DNA of 64,000 nucleotides from the NCBI RefSeq assembly GCF_026967805.1, contig NZ_JAPVBG010000002.1:62001-126000 (forward strand), given 5' to 3'. The stretch comes from Blastococcus sp. VKM Ac-2987. Its GTDB lineage: Bacteria > Actinomycetota > Actinomycetes > Mycobacteriales > Geodermatophilaceae. Positions within the stretch are counted from its first letter, which is position 1. Each line of letters begins with the position of its first letter. This document shows positions 7,024 to 15,294 of the stretch, piece by piece. The position numbers and the translations under genes were made by a program. Under the pieces are notes generated by a model. The model ran no database searches and was not told where the DNA came from. It saw nothing but the letters and a program-made list of their open reading frames with translations.

Positions 7024-8118
7024 GTGACCCCCACGGTGAGCCGGCGCCAGGTCCTCGGCTTCCGGGTGCGCGCCCAGCAGCTCGACCGCGCGGCGGGCAC
7101 CGTCGCCGACACCGCGGTGCTCGACCTGGGCGTGCAGGACACCGGCGCGGACGGCGGCCGCTGGGCGCTGGCGCTGCGCGGCGTGGACGTCGCGGCGCTG
7201 CCGGACGACGCACTGGCCCTCGCGTGGACCCTGCGCGGCGCCCCCCACCTGTACCGCCGCGCCGACATCCCCGGCGTCGCCGCCGCCACGCAGCCGTTCT
7301 CCGAGGCGGACGCCGCGAAGCGGGTCTTCGACGCCGCCAAGCCGCTCCACGCCGCGGGGATCCCCGTCCTCACCGCCCTCGACGAGGTGGCGGCGGCCCT
7401 GCGCTCGATCGTCACCGGGCCGATGGTCAAGGGCGACGTGTCCGGCCGGCTCAACGAGGTGCTGCCAGCCCCCTACCTGCGCGAGTGCCGGCCCTGCAAC
7501 GCCGTCCACGTCCACGAGCAGCCGTTCCGGCTGGCCGCCCTGCGCGCCGGCCTGGAGCTGGAGGAGGGCACGTCGCCGCCGGTGCTGCGGCCCGTTCCCG
7601 GTCCCGGGCCGGCGGCGGAGGTGCCGGCCGGGCTCGACGTGGTCCGCGGCTACCTGCGGCTGCTCGGCCCGGCCACCCGCCAGCACGTCGCCGGTTACCT
7701 GGACGCGCCGGTCAAGGACGTGGCGGCGCACTGGCCGGCAGACGCGGCGGAGGTGACCGTCGACGGCGAGCGGCGCTGGGTCCTGGCCGGCGACGTCGAC
7801 CGGCTGACCGTCGACCCCGCGCCGGTCACCCGGCTGCTGGGCCCGTTCGACCTCTTCCTGCAGGCGCGCGACCGCGCGCTGGTCGTGCCGGACGGCGCCC
7901 GCGCCAAGGAGCTGTGGCGGGTGCTCGGCCGGCCCGGGGGTGTGCTGGCCGACGGCGAGGTCGTCGGCACGTGGCGGGCGCGGAAGGCCCGGGACAGCGT
8001 CTCGGTGGCCGTGGAGCTGTGGGCCCCGGCGGACCGCGCCGCCCTCCACGAGCAGGCCGAGCGGCTGGCCGCGTTCCGCGGGCTGCGGCTGGGCGCGGTC
8101 GAGGTGACCGGGCCGTAG
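7024..8118 (+). CDS. Winged-helix DNA glycosylase-like protein (HTH_42, AlkZ/AlkX family)
   Basis: A 364-residue protein of the YcaQ/AlkZ family, which unhooks interstrand crosslinks or removes bulky alkylated bases. It has tandem winged-helix segments. The N-terminal RAQQLDR holds Q-x-D at the position of the catalytic QxQ/QxD motif; QxD is the AlkX (AlkZ2) variant. Also visible are AWTLRGAPHLYRRAD, the lysine-rich TGPMVKGDVSGRL and a C-terminal LLGPFDLFLQARDR, all typical of the family. Translation probably starts at GTG 7024 on a leaderless mRNA. It is divergent from the selenoprotein candidate, suggesting a joint oxidative or alkylation stress response. The stop codon is TAG. Confidence 0.88.
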   Translation: MTPTVSRRQVLGFRVRAQQLDRAAGTVADTAVLDLGVQDTGADGGRWALALRGVDVAALPDDALALAWTLRGAPHLYRRADIPGVAAATQPFSEADAAKRVFDAAKPLHAAGIPVLTALDEVAAALRSIVTGPMVKGDVSGRLNEVLPAPYLRECRPCNAVHVHEQPFRLAALRAGLELEEGTSPPVLRPVPGPGPAAEVPAGLDVVRGYLRLLGPATRQHVAGYLDAPVKDVAAHWPADAAEVTVDGERRWVLAGDVDRLTVDPAPVTRLLGPFDLFLQARDRALVVPDGARAKELWRVLGRPGGVLADGEVVGTWRARKARDSVSVAVELWAPADRAALHEQAERLAAFRGLRLGAVEVTGP

Positions 8119-8126
8119 CCGGCGGG

Positions 8127-8579
8127 TCAGGAGCCGTCGTCGACGACGACGGCCCAGAGCACCTTCCGGTTCCCGTCCGGGCACCACCCGTGCTGCTGCG
8201 ACAGGTCGGCGACCAGGTACAGGCCGAAGCCGCCGCTGCCCGGATCGCGGCCCACGGCCGGTAAGGGCGGGGTGGCCCCCGCGGAGTCGCTGACCGCGAT
8301 CAGCCACCGGTCGCCCGAGCGGCTCAGCGTGGCACCGGCCGGGGCGGCGCCGTGGCGCAGCGCGTTCGAGGCGAGCTCGTCCACGACGAGCACCATGCGC
8401 TCCGACCAGTGCTCCCGCTCCGGGTGGTCGACGGTGGAGCTGCCGGTCAGCGAGGCGCGCAGCCGCGACCGCAGCCGCGCCAGCGCGGCGATCGAGTGCA
8501 GCTCCTCGTGCCACACCTCGGCGAAGCCGCGGGGCACGCCGCTCGACTGCCACAGGGGCGGTGCCACGATCACCTCCAC
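8127..8579 (-). CDS. Single-domain ATP-binding protein, anti-sigma-factor kinase type (HATPase_c)
   Basis: A 150-residue RsbW/SpoIIAB-like GHKL ATPase. VLVVDELASNALRHGA is the N-box (catalytic Glu and metal-binding Asn). GGFGLYLVADL is the G-box, and the ending HGW....KVLWAVV is shared with the proteins at 32242 and 40474. Such proteins bind or phosphorylate anti-anti-sigma factors, but neither a partner nor a sigma factor is adjacent. I chose GTG 8579 because GAGGGGAG lies 7 bp upstream; the longer frame has no support. It converges on the AlkZ-like gene, 8 bp away. Confidence 0.85.
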   Translation of the reverse strand: MEVIVAPPLWQSSGVPRGFAEVWHEELHSIAALARLRSRLRASLTGSSTVDHPEREHWSERMVLVVDELASNALRHGAAPAGATLSRSGDRWLIAVSDSAGATPPLPAVGRDPGSGGFGLYLVADLSQQHGWCPDGNRKVLWAVVVDDGS

Positions 8580-8735
8580 CGGTCGGCTCCCCTCTCTGCC
8601 GCCCGACCCTAGGGCCGGTCCCGGCGCGCCGCCCGCGGGGTGGGTCCGGACGCGCCGCCCGCCGCGCGGGGCCCAACGCGCCGCTCGGTGCGGGAACCTC
8701 TCCGCCGGTGCTTCCCGGAGCAGGTATCTCACCGC

Positions 8736-8741
8736 TAAGGT
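8736..8741 (+). promoter_or_regulatory. -10 element (TAAGGT) of the hyuAB leaderless promoter
   Basis: TAAGGT ends seven bases before ATG 8749, and no ribosome binding site is present. This promoter should drive both hyuA and the overlapping hyuB. Confidence 0.55.
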
Positions 8742-8748
8742 TTCCGCC

Positions 8749-10821
8749 ATGACTGCGCGCCGGGTCCGCATCGGCATCGACACCGGGGGGACGTTCACCG
8801 ACGTCGTCGCGGTGGACGAGGAGACCGGCGCGACCACCACCACCAAGACCCCGTCCACCCCCGCCGACCCGGCGGAGGGCTTCCTCACCGGCGTCCGCAA
8901 GGTGCTCGACCTGATGGGCCTGACCGGCGAGTCGGTCACCGCCGTCAGCCACGGGACGACGGTCGCCACCAACCAGCTGCTCGAGGGCAAGCTGGACCGG
9001 ATCGGGTTCATCACCACCGAGGGCTACGAGTCGGTGCTGGAGATCGCCCGCCAGTCGGTGCCCGACGGCTACGGCAACAGCTACTTCTGGGTCAAGCCGC
9101 CGCGGATCGTCCCGGCCGACCTCGTGCGCACCGTGCGCGGGCGCCTGGACCACACCGGCGCCGAGGTGCGCCCCTTCGACGAGGACGACGCCCGCGCCGC
9201 CGCCCGGTTCTTCCGCGACGCCGGCATCACGACCGTCGGCGTCTGCTTCCTGCACGCGTACGCGAACGACGCCCACGAGCAGGCCATGCTCGAGGTGATC
9301 CGCGAGGAGCACCCCGGCGCGGTGGTGAGCATCAGCTCGCAGGTGCTGCGCGAGTACCGCGAGTACGAGCGCTCGGTGACCACGCTGGTCGACGCCGCGG
9401 TCAAGCCCAAGGTCGGCGCCTACGTGACCAACATCCGCACCCGCCTCGACGAGATCGCGCCCGGCGTGCCGTTCTACGTGATGAAGAGCAACGGCGGCGT
9501 GCTGTCGGCGGCCGAGGTGGTGCACCAGCCGATCACCACGATGCTCTCCGGCCCGGCGGCCGGCGCCCTGGGCGCCGCGCTGATCGCGGGCACCGCCGGC
9601 TTCGACCGGGTGCTCACCTGCGACGGCGGCGGCACCTCAACGGACGTCACCGTCGTCATCGACGGGGAGCCGGCCCTCACCACCGAGGGCTCGGTCGGCG
9701 ACTACCCGTCGAAGATCCCGATGATCGACGTCGTCACCGTGGGTGCGGGCGGCGGCTCGATCGCCTGGCTCTCGCCGGAGGGCACCCTCAAGGTGGGCCC
9801 GAAGTCGGCCGGCGCCGACCCCGGCCCGATCTGCTACCCCGACGGGGGCGACCAGCCGACGGTCACCGACGCGCACGTCGTCCTCGGCCGGATCCCCCCG
9901 CACCTGCTGGGCGGGGAGATCCCGCTGTCGGTGGATGCCGCTCGCGAGGGTCTCGAGCAGCTCGGCGCGAAGCTGGACCTCTCGCTGGAGCGCGCCGCCA
10001 CCGGCATCCTGGAGATCTCCGCCTGGAACCAGGCCAACGCGCTGCGCCAGGTGACGGTGGCCAAGGGCCTCGACGTCCGGGACTTCACGCTCACCACGTT
10101 CGGCGGCTCCGGCTCGCTGCTGGCCTGCCGGCTGATGGACATCCTCAACCTGCCGCGCACGCTGGTGCCGCCGAACCCGGGCAACGTCAGCGCCTTCGGG
10201 CTGCTGACCGTCGACGTCCGCAACGACTACGTGCAGACCGTCGTCAGCAAGCACCTGGACCTCGACCTGGACCGGGTGGCCACGGTCTACGCCGGGCTGG
10301 AGGGCCAGGCCCGCGAGGCGCTGGACGGCGAGGGCTTCGGCCCCGACGAGCAGCGCATGCAGCGGACGGCGGACCTCCGCTACGTCGGCCAGGCGTTCGA
10401 GGTGCGGGTGCCGGTCACCGACGGGGAGCTCGACCGCGCCGCGGCCGAGGAGGTCGCCCAGGCCTTCCACGCGGCCCACCGCCAGCTCTACGGCTACGAC
10501 TTCGCCGACGACCCGCGCCAGGCCGTCGAGTGGGTCAACCTCCGGGTCAGCGGGATCGGGCCGATCCGCCGTCCCGACCTGGTCGAGCTGCCCGCCCAGG
10601 ACGGCGGGCCCGAGCGGGCCCGCACCGGCTCCCGCCCGGTCTTCTTCGACGACTGGGTCGACACGCCCACCTACGACCGGCCCCGCCTCGCCCCGGGCGA
10701 CGTCGTCCCCGGCCCGGCGATCGTCGAGGAGTTCGGCTCCACCGTCCCCGTCCACCCGGGCTTCGCCGCGACCGTCGACGCCTACGGGAACCTGCTGCTC
10801 ACGAAGGAGACCGGCCGATGA
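8749..10821 (+). CDS. hyuA: Hydantoinase/oxoprolinase subunit A (acetone-carboxylase beta-like ATPase)
   Basis: A 690-residue protein of the HyuA family. The N-terminus VRIGIDTGGTFTDVV is the actin-like ATPase phosphate-1 loop. VSHGTTVATNQLLEGK, MKSNGGVLS, LSGPAAGALGAA and CDGGGTSTDVTV are family signatures of the two ATPase lobes (about 5-180 and 200-490). A C-terminal substrate or partner domain follows. With HyuB it should form an ATP-dependent hydrolase or carboxylase acting on hydantoins, 5-oxoproline, acetone or acetophenone-like substrates; sequence alone does not choose among these. It starts at ATG 8749 on a leaderless mRNA and overlaps hyuB by 4 bp (ATGA), indicating translational coupling. 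Confidence 0.93.
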   Translation: MTARRVRIGIDTGGTFTDVVAVDEETGATTTTKTPSTPADPAEGFLTGVRKVLDLMGLTGESVTAVSHGTTVATNQLLEGKLDRIGFITTEGYESVLEIARQSVPDGYGNSYFWVKPPRIVPADLVRTVRGRLDHTGAEVRPFDEDDARAAARFFRDAGITTVGVCFLHAYANDAHEQAMLEVIREEHPGAVVSISSQVLREYREYERSVTTLVDAAVKPKVGAYVTNIRTRLDEIAPGVPFYVMKSNGGVLSAAEVVHQPITTMLSGPAAGALGAALIAGTAGFDRVLTCDGGGTSTDVTVVIDGEPALTTEGSVGDYPSKIPMIDVVTVGAGGGSIAWLSPEGTLKVGPKSAGADPGPICYPDGGDQPTVTDAHVVLGRIPPHLLGGEIPLSVDAAREGLEQLGAKLDLSLERAATGILEISAWNQANALRQVTVAKGLDVRDFTLTTFGGSGSLLACRLMDILNLPRTLVPPNPGNVSAFGLLTVDVRNDYVQTVVSKHLDLDLDRVATVYAGLEGQAREALDGEGFGPDEQRMQRTADLRYVGQAFEVRVPVTDGELDRAAAEEVAQAFHAAHRQLYGYDFADDPRQAVEWVNLRVSGIGPIRRPDLVELPAQDGGPERARTGSRPVFFDDWVDTPTYDRPRLAPGDVVPGPAIVEEFGSTVPVHPGFAATVDAYGNLLLTKETGR

Positions 10822-12689
10822 GCCTCACCGACAGCTCCGTCGCCGCCGACCCCGTCCTCGTCGAGATCGTCGCCGGCACGCTGGCCGCGATCGAGAAGGA
10901 GGTGGAGACCTCCATCGGCCGGACGTCGAGGTCCCCCATGATCCGGGATGCCCACGACTTCCGGGCCGGCATCCACGACCGTGAGCTGCGCAAGCTCACC
11001 GGGCGCTCGTACTCGGCGCTGGTGCACCCGGTGGTGCGCGACTACCCGCTCGAGACGATGAACGCCGGGGACGTCTACTTCCACAACGACGTCTACCTCT
11101 CCGAGGGCGGCATCGGCCACCTGCCGGACCTCTGCGTGACCGTGCCGGTGTTCGCCACCGTGGACGGCGCCGAGCGCGTGGTCGCCTTCGTGCAGGCCTT
11201 CGGCCACCACGACGACATCGGCGGCGCCGTCCCGGGCTCGATGCCGAGCGCGGCGACCAGCGTGTACGAGGAGGGCCTGATGGTCCCCCCGATCAAGCTG
11301 TGGGACCGCGGCGTGCCCAACGAGAGCGCGCTGAAGATCATGACCCGCAACTCGCGGATGCCCGACTCGCTGGCCGCCGACCTGGACGCCGAGTGCTCGG
11401 CCTGCCTGGCCGGCGCGCGGCGCCTGGGCGAGCTGTTCGACCGCTACGGCGTCGAGGCGGTCGAGGCCTGCTTCGACGCGATCCTGGACAGCTCCACCGA
11501 GATCTACCGGCGCGAGATCCTGTCGCAGATCCCCGACGGCACCTACGTCTGGGAGGACTACGCCGAGCACGACGGCGTCGAGGAGCCGCAGCTGCACCGG
11601 CAGCGGATCACGCTGATCATGGACTCCACCCAGGAGACGCCGCTGGTGATCGACTTCACCGGCACCGGCCCGCAGGCGAAGGGCCCGATCAACCACTGCG
11701 GGGACTACGCCGACGGCAACTTCCTGAAGAAGTGGCTGGCGCCGATCCTGCGCAACCTGGCGGAGTCGCCCGAGCGGATGGCCCAGCTCGACGTCAACGA
11801 GGGCGTCGTGCCGCTGATCGAGATGCGCTTCCCGGAGAAGGGCACGCTGCTCACCCCGATCTTCCCGGCACCGACCAACGCCCGGACGTTCGTGATCCTA
11901 CGGCTGCTCGGCGTCCTCGCCGGCGTGCTGGCCAAGGCGACCGGCGGCCGGATGCCCGCCGACCAGGAGACGATCCGCTACACCGGCGTCTACGGGACCG
12001 ACGTCGACGGCGAGCCCTACCTCATGCGCGAGGTGCTCGGCGGCGGCTCGGGCGGGCGGTACTACGCCGACGGCGAGGACACCATCCACGTCGTCCCCGA
12101 CTCCCGGAACCTGCCCACCGAGTTCACCGAGGGCCGTTTCCCGCTGCGCGTCGAGCGGCTCGGGCTGGCGATGGACTCCGGCGGCCCGGGGCGCTACCGC
12201 GGCGGCTGCGGCTACGAGAAGCACATCCGGGTGCTGCGCGACGCGCACTTCATGTCGATCGCCGACCGGTCGATCCTGGCGTGCTGGGGCGTGAAGGGCG
12301 GCAAGGCCGGGCGGCCGTTCCAGATCACCGTGGACCCGGGCGGGCCGGACGAGCACGAGGTGGACGCGCTGGCCGACGCCGAGCCGCTGCGCGCCGGCAC
12401 GGTCGTGCGGATCCGGACGACGGGCGGCGGCGGCTGGGGCGACCCGCTGGACCGGCCGGTCGAGGAGGTCCTGCGGGACATCGCCTGGCGCAAGGTGTCG
12501 GTGGAGGGCGCCCGCGCGGACTACGGCGTGGTCGTCCGCGAGGACGGGACGGCCGACGAGGCCGCCACCGAGGCGCTGCGCGCGGAGCTGCGGGGCGCCC
12601 GGACCGGCGAGGAGCCGTTCTTCGACCGCGGCCCGGGCTACGCGACCCTCTCCGGCGGCGCCGCGTTCAACGAGTTCGACGTCCTGTAG
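10818..12689 (+). CDS. hyuB: Hydantoinase/oxoprolinase subunit B
   Basis: A 623-residue partner of HyuA. Typical segments are GDVYFHNDVYLSEGGIGHLPD, FGHHDDIGG, a conserved MPDSLAADLDAE and, near the C-terminus, DSGGPGRYRGGCG, then TTGGGGWGDPLDRP, which ends most HyuB proteins. The complete length suggests a functional enzyme. No transporter, hydantoin racemase, carbamoylase or third carboxylase subunit follows, so the substrate stays open. The stop is TAG, and a long hairpin follows at 12708-12749. Confidence 0.93.
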   Translation: MSLTDSSVAADPVLVEIVAGTLAAIEKEVETSIGRTSRSPMIRDAHDFRAGIHDRELRKLTGRSYSALVHPVVRDYPLETMNAGDVYFHNDVYLSEGGIGHLPDLCVTVPVFATVDGAERVVAFVQAFGHHDDIGGAVPGSMPSAATSVYEEGLMVPPIKLWDRGVPNESALKIMTRNSRMPDSLAADLDAECSACLAGARRLGELFDRYGVEAVEACFDAILDSSTEIYRREILSQIPDGTYVWEDYAEHDGVEEPQLHRQRITLIMDSTQETPLVIDFTGTGPQAKGPINHCGDYADGNFLKKWLAPILRNLAESPERMAQLDVNEGVVPLIEMRFPEKGTLLTPIFPAPTNARTFVILRLLGVLAGVLAKATGGRMPADQETIRYTGVYGTDVDGEPYLMREVLGGGSGGRYYADGEDTIHVVPDSRNLPTEFTEGRFPLRVERLGLAMDSGGPGRYRGGCGYEKHIRVLRDAHFMSIADRSILACWGVKGGKAGRPFQITVDPGGPDEHEVDALADAEPLRAGTVVRIRTTGGGGWGDPLDRPVEEVLRDIAWRKVSVEGARADYGVVVREDGTADEAATEALRAELRGARTGEEPFFDRGPGYATLSGGAAFNEFDVL

Positions 12690-12707
12690 ACCCACCCCGC
12701 GCGCTCT

Positions 12708-12749
12708 GCGCAGGAGCCCCCGTCAGCGTGCCGGCGGGGGCTCCTGCGC
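12708..12749. terminator. Bidirectional hairpin between hyuB and the MerR-type gene
   Basis: GCGCAGGAGCCCCCG (12708-12722) pairs perfectly with its complement at 12735-12749 across a 12-nt loop. The stop codon of the opposing regulator (12723-12725) lies in the loop, and its last codons form the right arm. Confidence 0.8.
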
Positions 12750-13487
12750 GGTTCCGGCCGGTCCGGCGGCCGGGGCCGGTCGCCGGTCGAGGTAGGCGTC
12801 CAGCGCGGCAGCGCCGCGGAGCATCGCGCGGCCCCGGGCGGCCACGCGGGCGTGCCAGTCGTCGAGCACGGCCTCCAGCTCTGCGACGCCGCCGGCGGAC
12901 CGGACCTGGGCGATCACCGGGGCGATCTGCTCCAGCAGGTAGCCACCCCGTCGCAGCTGGGCGGCCAGCAGCGCGTCGCGCACGTCCGCCGGCCCGTAGA
13001 CCCGGTAGCCGGTCCGCGGATCGCGGCGCGGCCGGACCAGGCCGGCGCGCTCCCACGTGCGCAGCGTGGCCGGGCCGATGCCGAGCCGGTGCGCGAGCGG
13101 CCCGACGAAGACGTCGCCGCGCCCCGGCGCCTCCGGTTCCAGATCGCGGACGGCGGCTTCGACGGCCTGCAGGGTGCGCCGGTCGTCGACGAGCTGCACG
13201 TGGCTCTCGTCGACGAGCCGGAGCGCCTCCTCGACCGCGCCCCGGTCGACCGCCCGCATGATCGCCGTGGCCGTCCGGTGCCCGTGCCCGGCCACGAGCG
13301 CGAGGAACGCCCGCAGCGCCTGCGCGTGCAGCGGCGTGTACGTGCGGTAGCCGGACGGCGTGCGCTCCGCCGCCGGGAGGACGCCGGCCGCCTCGTAGTT
13401 GCGGATCGCCTGGGTGGACAGTCCGTGGGCGCGCGCCAGGTCGACGGGCCTGAGCCGCACGCCGCTTTGAGAGTTCGCCCGCGCCAT
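12723..13487 (-). CDS. MerR/TioE-type regulator with two HTH domains
   Basis: A 254-residue protein. Its first MerR-type winged helix (about 9-75) reads RPVDLARAHGLSTQAIRNYEAAGVLP, then RTPSGYRTYTP. A second one (about 125-190) reads FVGPLAHRLGIGPATLRTWERAGLVRP, then DPRTGYRVYGPAD. This two-HTH arrangement matches TioE-family regulators. No metal-binding cysteine cluster is present, so an organic ligand is more likely than a metal. I chose ATG 13487, with GAGGG about 6 bp upstream. It is divergent from the erythromycin-esterase-type gene, whose -10 region carries an imperfect palindrome, so it probably controls that gene. Confidence 0.85.
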   Translation of the reverse strand: MARANSQSGVRLRPVDLARAHGLSTQAIRNYEAAGVLPAAERTPSGYRTYTPLHAQALRAFLALVAGHGHRTATAIMRAVDRGAVEEALRLVDESHVQLVDDRRTLQAVEAAVRDLEPEAPGRGDVFVGPLAHRLGIGPATLRTWERAGLVRPRRDPRTGYRVYGPADVRDALLAAQLRRGGYLLEQIAPVIAQVRSAGGVAELEAVLDDWHARVAARGRAMLRGAAALDAYLDRRPAPAAGPAGTAQEPPPAR

Positions 13488-13522
13488 CCCGCCCTCGTCG
13501 CCGCGGAGTCTCCACCGTCGTT

Positions 13523-13538
13523 TCAACGATACCGTTCA
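13523..13538. promoter_or_regulatory. Imperfect palindrome over the -10 of the esterase gene
   Basis: TCAACGATACCGTTCA has 6-bp arms with one mismatch and includes the -10-like TACCGT, which ends eight bases before ATG 13544. It lies 36 bp upstream of the MerR-type start, a likely regulator site. Confidence 0.5.
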
Positions 13539-13543
13539 GGTGC

Positions 13544-14746
13544 ATGAACGCACGCATCGCAGAGTCCACCTGCGCCGTCGACGCCGCGGCCGTCATGGCG
13601 CTGCTCCCGGCCCGACCGCGGCTGCTCGCCCTGGGCGAACCCACCCACGGCGCGACCGAGCTGCTCGAGCTGCGCAACGACCTCTTCCGGCAGCTCGTCG
13701 AGCAGCAGGGCTACCGGACGATCGCCCTGGAGAGCGACTGCCTGAGGGGCCTGGTCGTCGACGACCACGTCCGGTCCGGCACCGGCACCCTCGACGACGT
13801 CGTGGCGCGCGGCTTCAGCCACGGCTGGGGCGCCTACCCGGCCAACCGGGAGCTGGTGCGCTGGATGCGCGCGCACAACGACGGCCGGCCGGCGTCCGAG
13901 CAGCTGCGCTTCGCCGGGTTCGACGGCCCGCTGGAGATCACCGGCGCGGCGAGCGCCCGGCAGGCCCTCACCGCGCTCCACGGCTACCTCGCCGACCGGG
14001 TCGACGCCGACCTGCTCCCCTGCGACGCCGGCACGCTGGACCGGCTGCTCGGCGCCGACGACCGGTGGACCGACCCGGCCGTGATGCGGGACCCGGCCCG
14101 CTCGGTGGGGCGGACGCCGGAGGCCCGGCAGCTGCGGCTGCTCGCCGACGACCTGGGAGCGCTGCTCGACGCGCAGACGCCGGGGCTGGTCGCGGCGTCC
14201 TCGCGGCAGGAGTGGGACCGGGCACGACTGCACGGGCGCACCGCCACGGGGCTGCTGCGCTACCACTCCGCGATGGCCGACCCGTCGCCGCGCCGCCTGG
14301 CGCAGCTGCTCGGCGTCCGCGACTCGATGATGGCCGCCAACCTGCTCGCCCTCGCCGAGCGGGGCCCGACCCTGGTGCACGCGCACAACGCCCACCTGCA
14401 GCGGGAGCTGAGCCGGATGCGGATGGGCGACCTGCCGGTGGCGTGGTGGAGCGCCGGCGCGCTCGTCGGCACGCACCTGCGCGACGGGTACGCGTTCCTG
14501 GCCACGGCCCTCGGCACGCTCCGCGACGAGGGCGTGCACACCCCGCCGCCGGACACCGTCGAGGGGCTGCTGCACGCGCTGCCGGAGAACCGGTACGTCG
14601 TCGACCCCCGGCGGCTGGGAACGGCCCTCGACGGGACTGCACCCGCGCCGCGGGTGTCCCCCTGGTTCGGCTACGCCCCGTTCGACCCGGCGCACCTGGC
14701 CGGCGTCGACGGGCTGGTCTTCGTCCGCGACGCCCGGCGGAGCTGA
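13544..14746 (+). CDS. Erythromycin esterase family protein
   Basis: A 400-residue member of the erythromycin esterase (Ere) family. LLALGEPTHGATELLELRN near residue 30 contains the conserved GExTHG, followed by IALESDC. Later ones are SHGWGAYPANRELVRWMR and VHAHNAHLQR, the latter carrying a conserved His pair of the family. Characterised Ere enzymes hydrolyse the macrolide lactone, but most environmental homologues have no proven drug substrate, so resistance should not be assumed. It has no Shine-Dalgarno sequence and a -10 box close to ATG 13544, consistent with a leaderless transcript controlled by the divergent MerR-type protein. Confidence 0.88.
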   Translation: MNARIAESTCAVDAAAVMALLPARPRLLALGEPTHGATELLELRNDLFRQLVEQQGYRTIALESDCLRGLVVDDHVRSGTGTLDDVVARGFSHGWGAYPANRELVRWMRAHNDGRPASEQLRFAGFDGPLEITGAASARQALTALHGYLADRVDADLLPCDAGTLDRLLGADDRWTDPAVMRDPARSVGRTPEARQLRLLADDLGALLDAQTPGLVAASSRQEWDRARLHGRTATGLLRYHSAMADPSPRRLAQLLGVRDSMMAANLLALAERGPTLVHAHNAHLQRELSRMRMGDLPVAWWSAGALVGTHLRDGYAFLATALGTLRDEGVHTPPPDTVEGLLHALPENRYVVDPRRLGTALDGTAPAPRVSPWFGYAPFDPAHLAGVDGLVFVRDARRS

Positions 14747-14759
14747 CTCCTCCGCGGAC

Positions 14760-14798
14760 GGTCCGGCTCTGCCCGGCGAGGCTGGGCAGAGCCGGACC
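14760..14798. terminator. Bidirectional hairpin after the esterase gene
   Basis: GGTCCGGCTCTGCCC (14760-14774) pairs perfectly with 14784-14798 across a 9-nt loop, between two convergent genes. The core CTCTGCCC/GGGCAGAG recurs in the hairpin at 29912-29951. Confidence 0.85.
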
Positions 14799-14807
14799 TC
14801 GCGCGGA

Positions 14808-14984
14808 TCAGCGAACGGGGTCGGTGCTGCCGGACGACGGCTTGGCGTCGTCGCCCGTCACGCCCTCGTCGCCCGTCGGGCGGGCCTCGTCGCCGGCCCC
14901 CTCGACGTCATCGGGGACGAGCGGGGTCTGCTCCTCCACGTTCTCGCGGGCCTGGTCGCGGTCGGTGCCGGGCACCTCGGTCAT
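14808..14984 (-). CDS. Small acidic hydrophilic protein, unknown
   Basis: A 58-residue frame starting at ATG 14984 with an excellent GAGGAGG about 4 bp upstream. The protein is almost wholly hydrophilic (MTEVPGTDRDQARENVEEQ at the N-terminus, then repeated GDE and GDD) and probably disordered. It has no recognisable domain. The strong ribosome binding site and the following terminator argue that it is real. Confidence 0.65.
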   Translation of the reverse strand: MTEVPGTDRDQARENVEEQTPLVPDDVEGAGDEARPTGDEGVTGDDAKPSSGSTDPVR

Positions 14985-15154
14985 GGGACCTCCTCGGGAT
15001 GGGGTGCCGGTCCCCTACCCGGCCGACCCGGAGGCAGGCGCGCGTTCGCTCCCGGCGCACGCCGGTCGACGGCGGTGGCCGAAGCGGGTCACCGTGCTGA
15101 GGAAGCGCGCCCTCCGGGTCGCCGGTCTCCGCGGGCGGCGGCAGGCTCGGCTGC

Positions 15155-15286
15155 ATGAGTGAGCCGCAGCAGGAGACCGACCAGCCGAACCTCCGGCCGG
15201 GGCAGCACGACGAGGGCGGGACCGGCGGCATGGCCACCCGCGAGCTCGCCGCCCACGAGCAGGAGGCGGCGGCCGACGACGACTGA
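15155..15286 (+). CDS. Small hydrophilic protein, unknown
   Basis: A 43-residue frame (MSEPQQETDQPNLRPGQHDE at the N-terminus, ending AAADDD). It resembles the preceding small protein in being acidic and apparently disordered. The start lacks a clear ribosome binding site. It converges closely on the DUF1992 gene, 8 bp away. I do not recognise it. Confidence 0.5.
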   Translation: MSEPQQETDQPNLRPGQHDEGGTGGMATRELAAHEQEAAADDD

Positions 15287-15294
15287 GCCGGGGA

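Noticed and set aside
6031-9525. An 1164-residue minus-strand frame through the redoxin, AlkZ-like and HyuA genes
   Set aside because: It is a shadow frame: no domains, no ribosome binding site and overlap with several well-supported genes.
13544-14746. Calling this a macrolide resistance gene
   Set aside because: Family membership is clear, but environmental members often do not act on macrolides; no resistance context is present.
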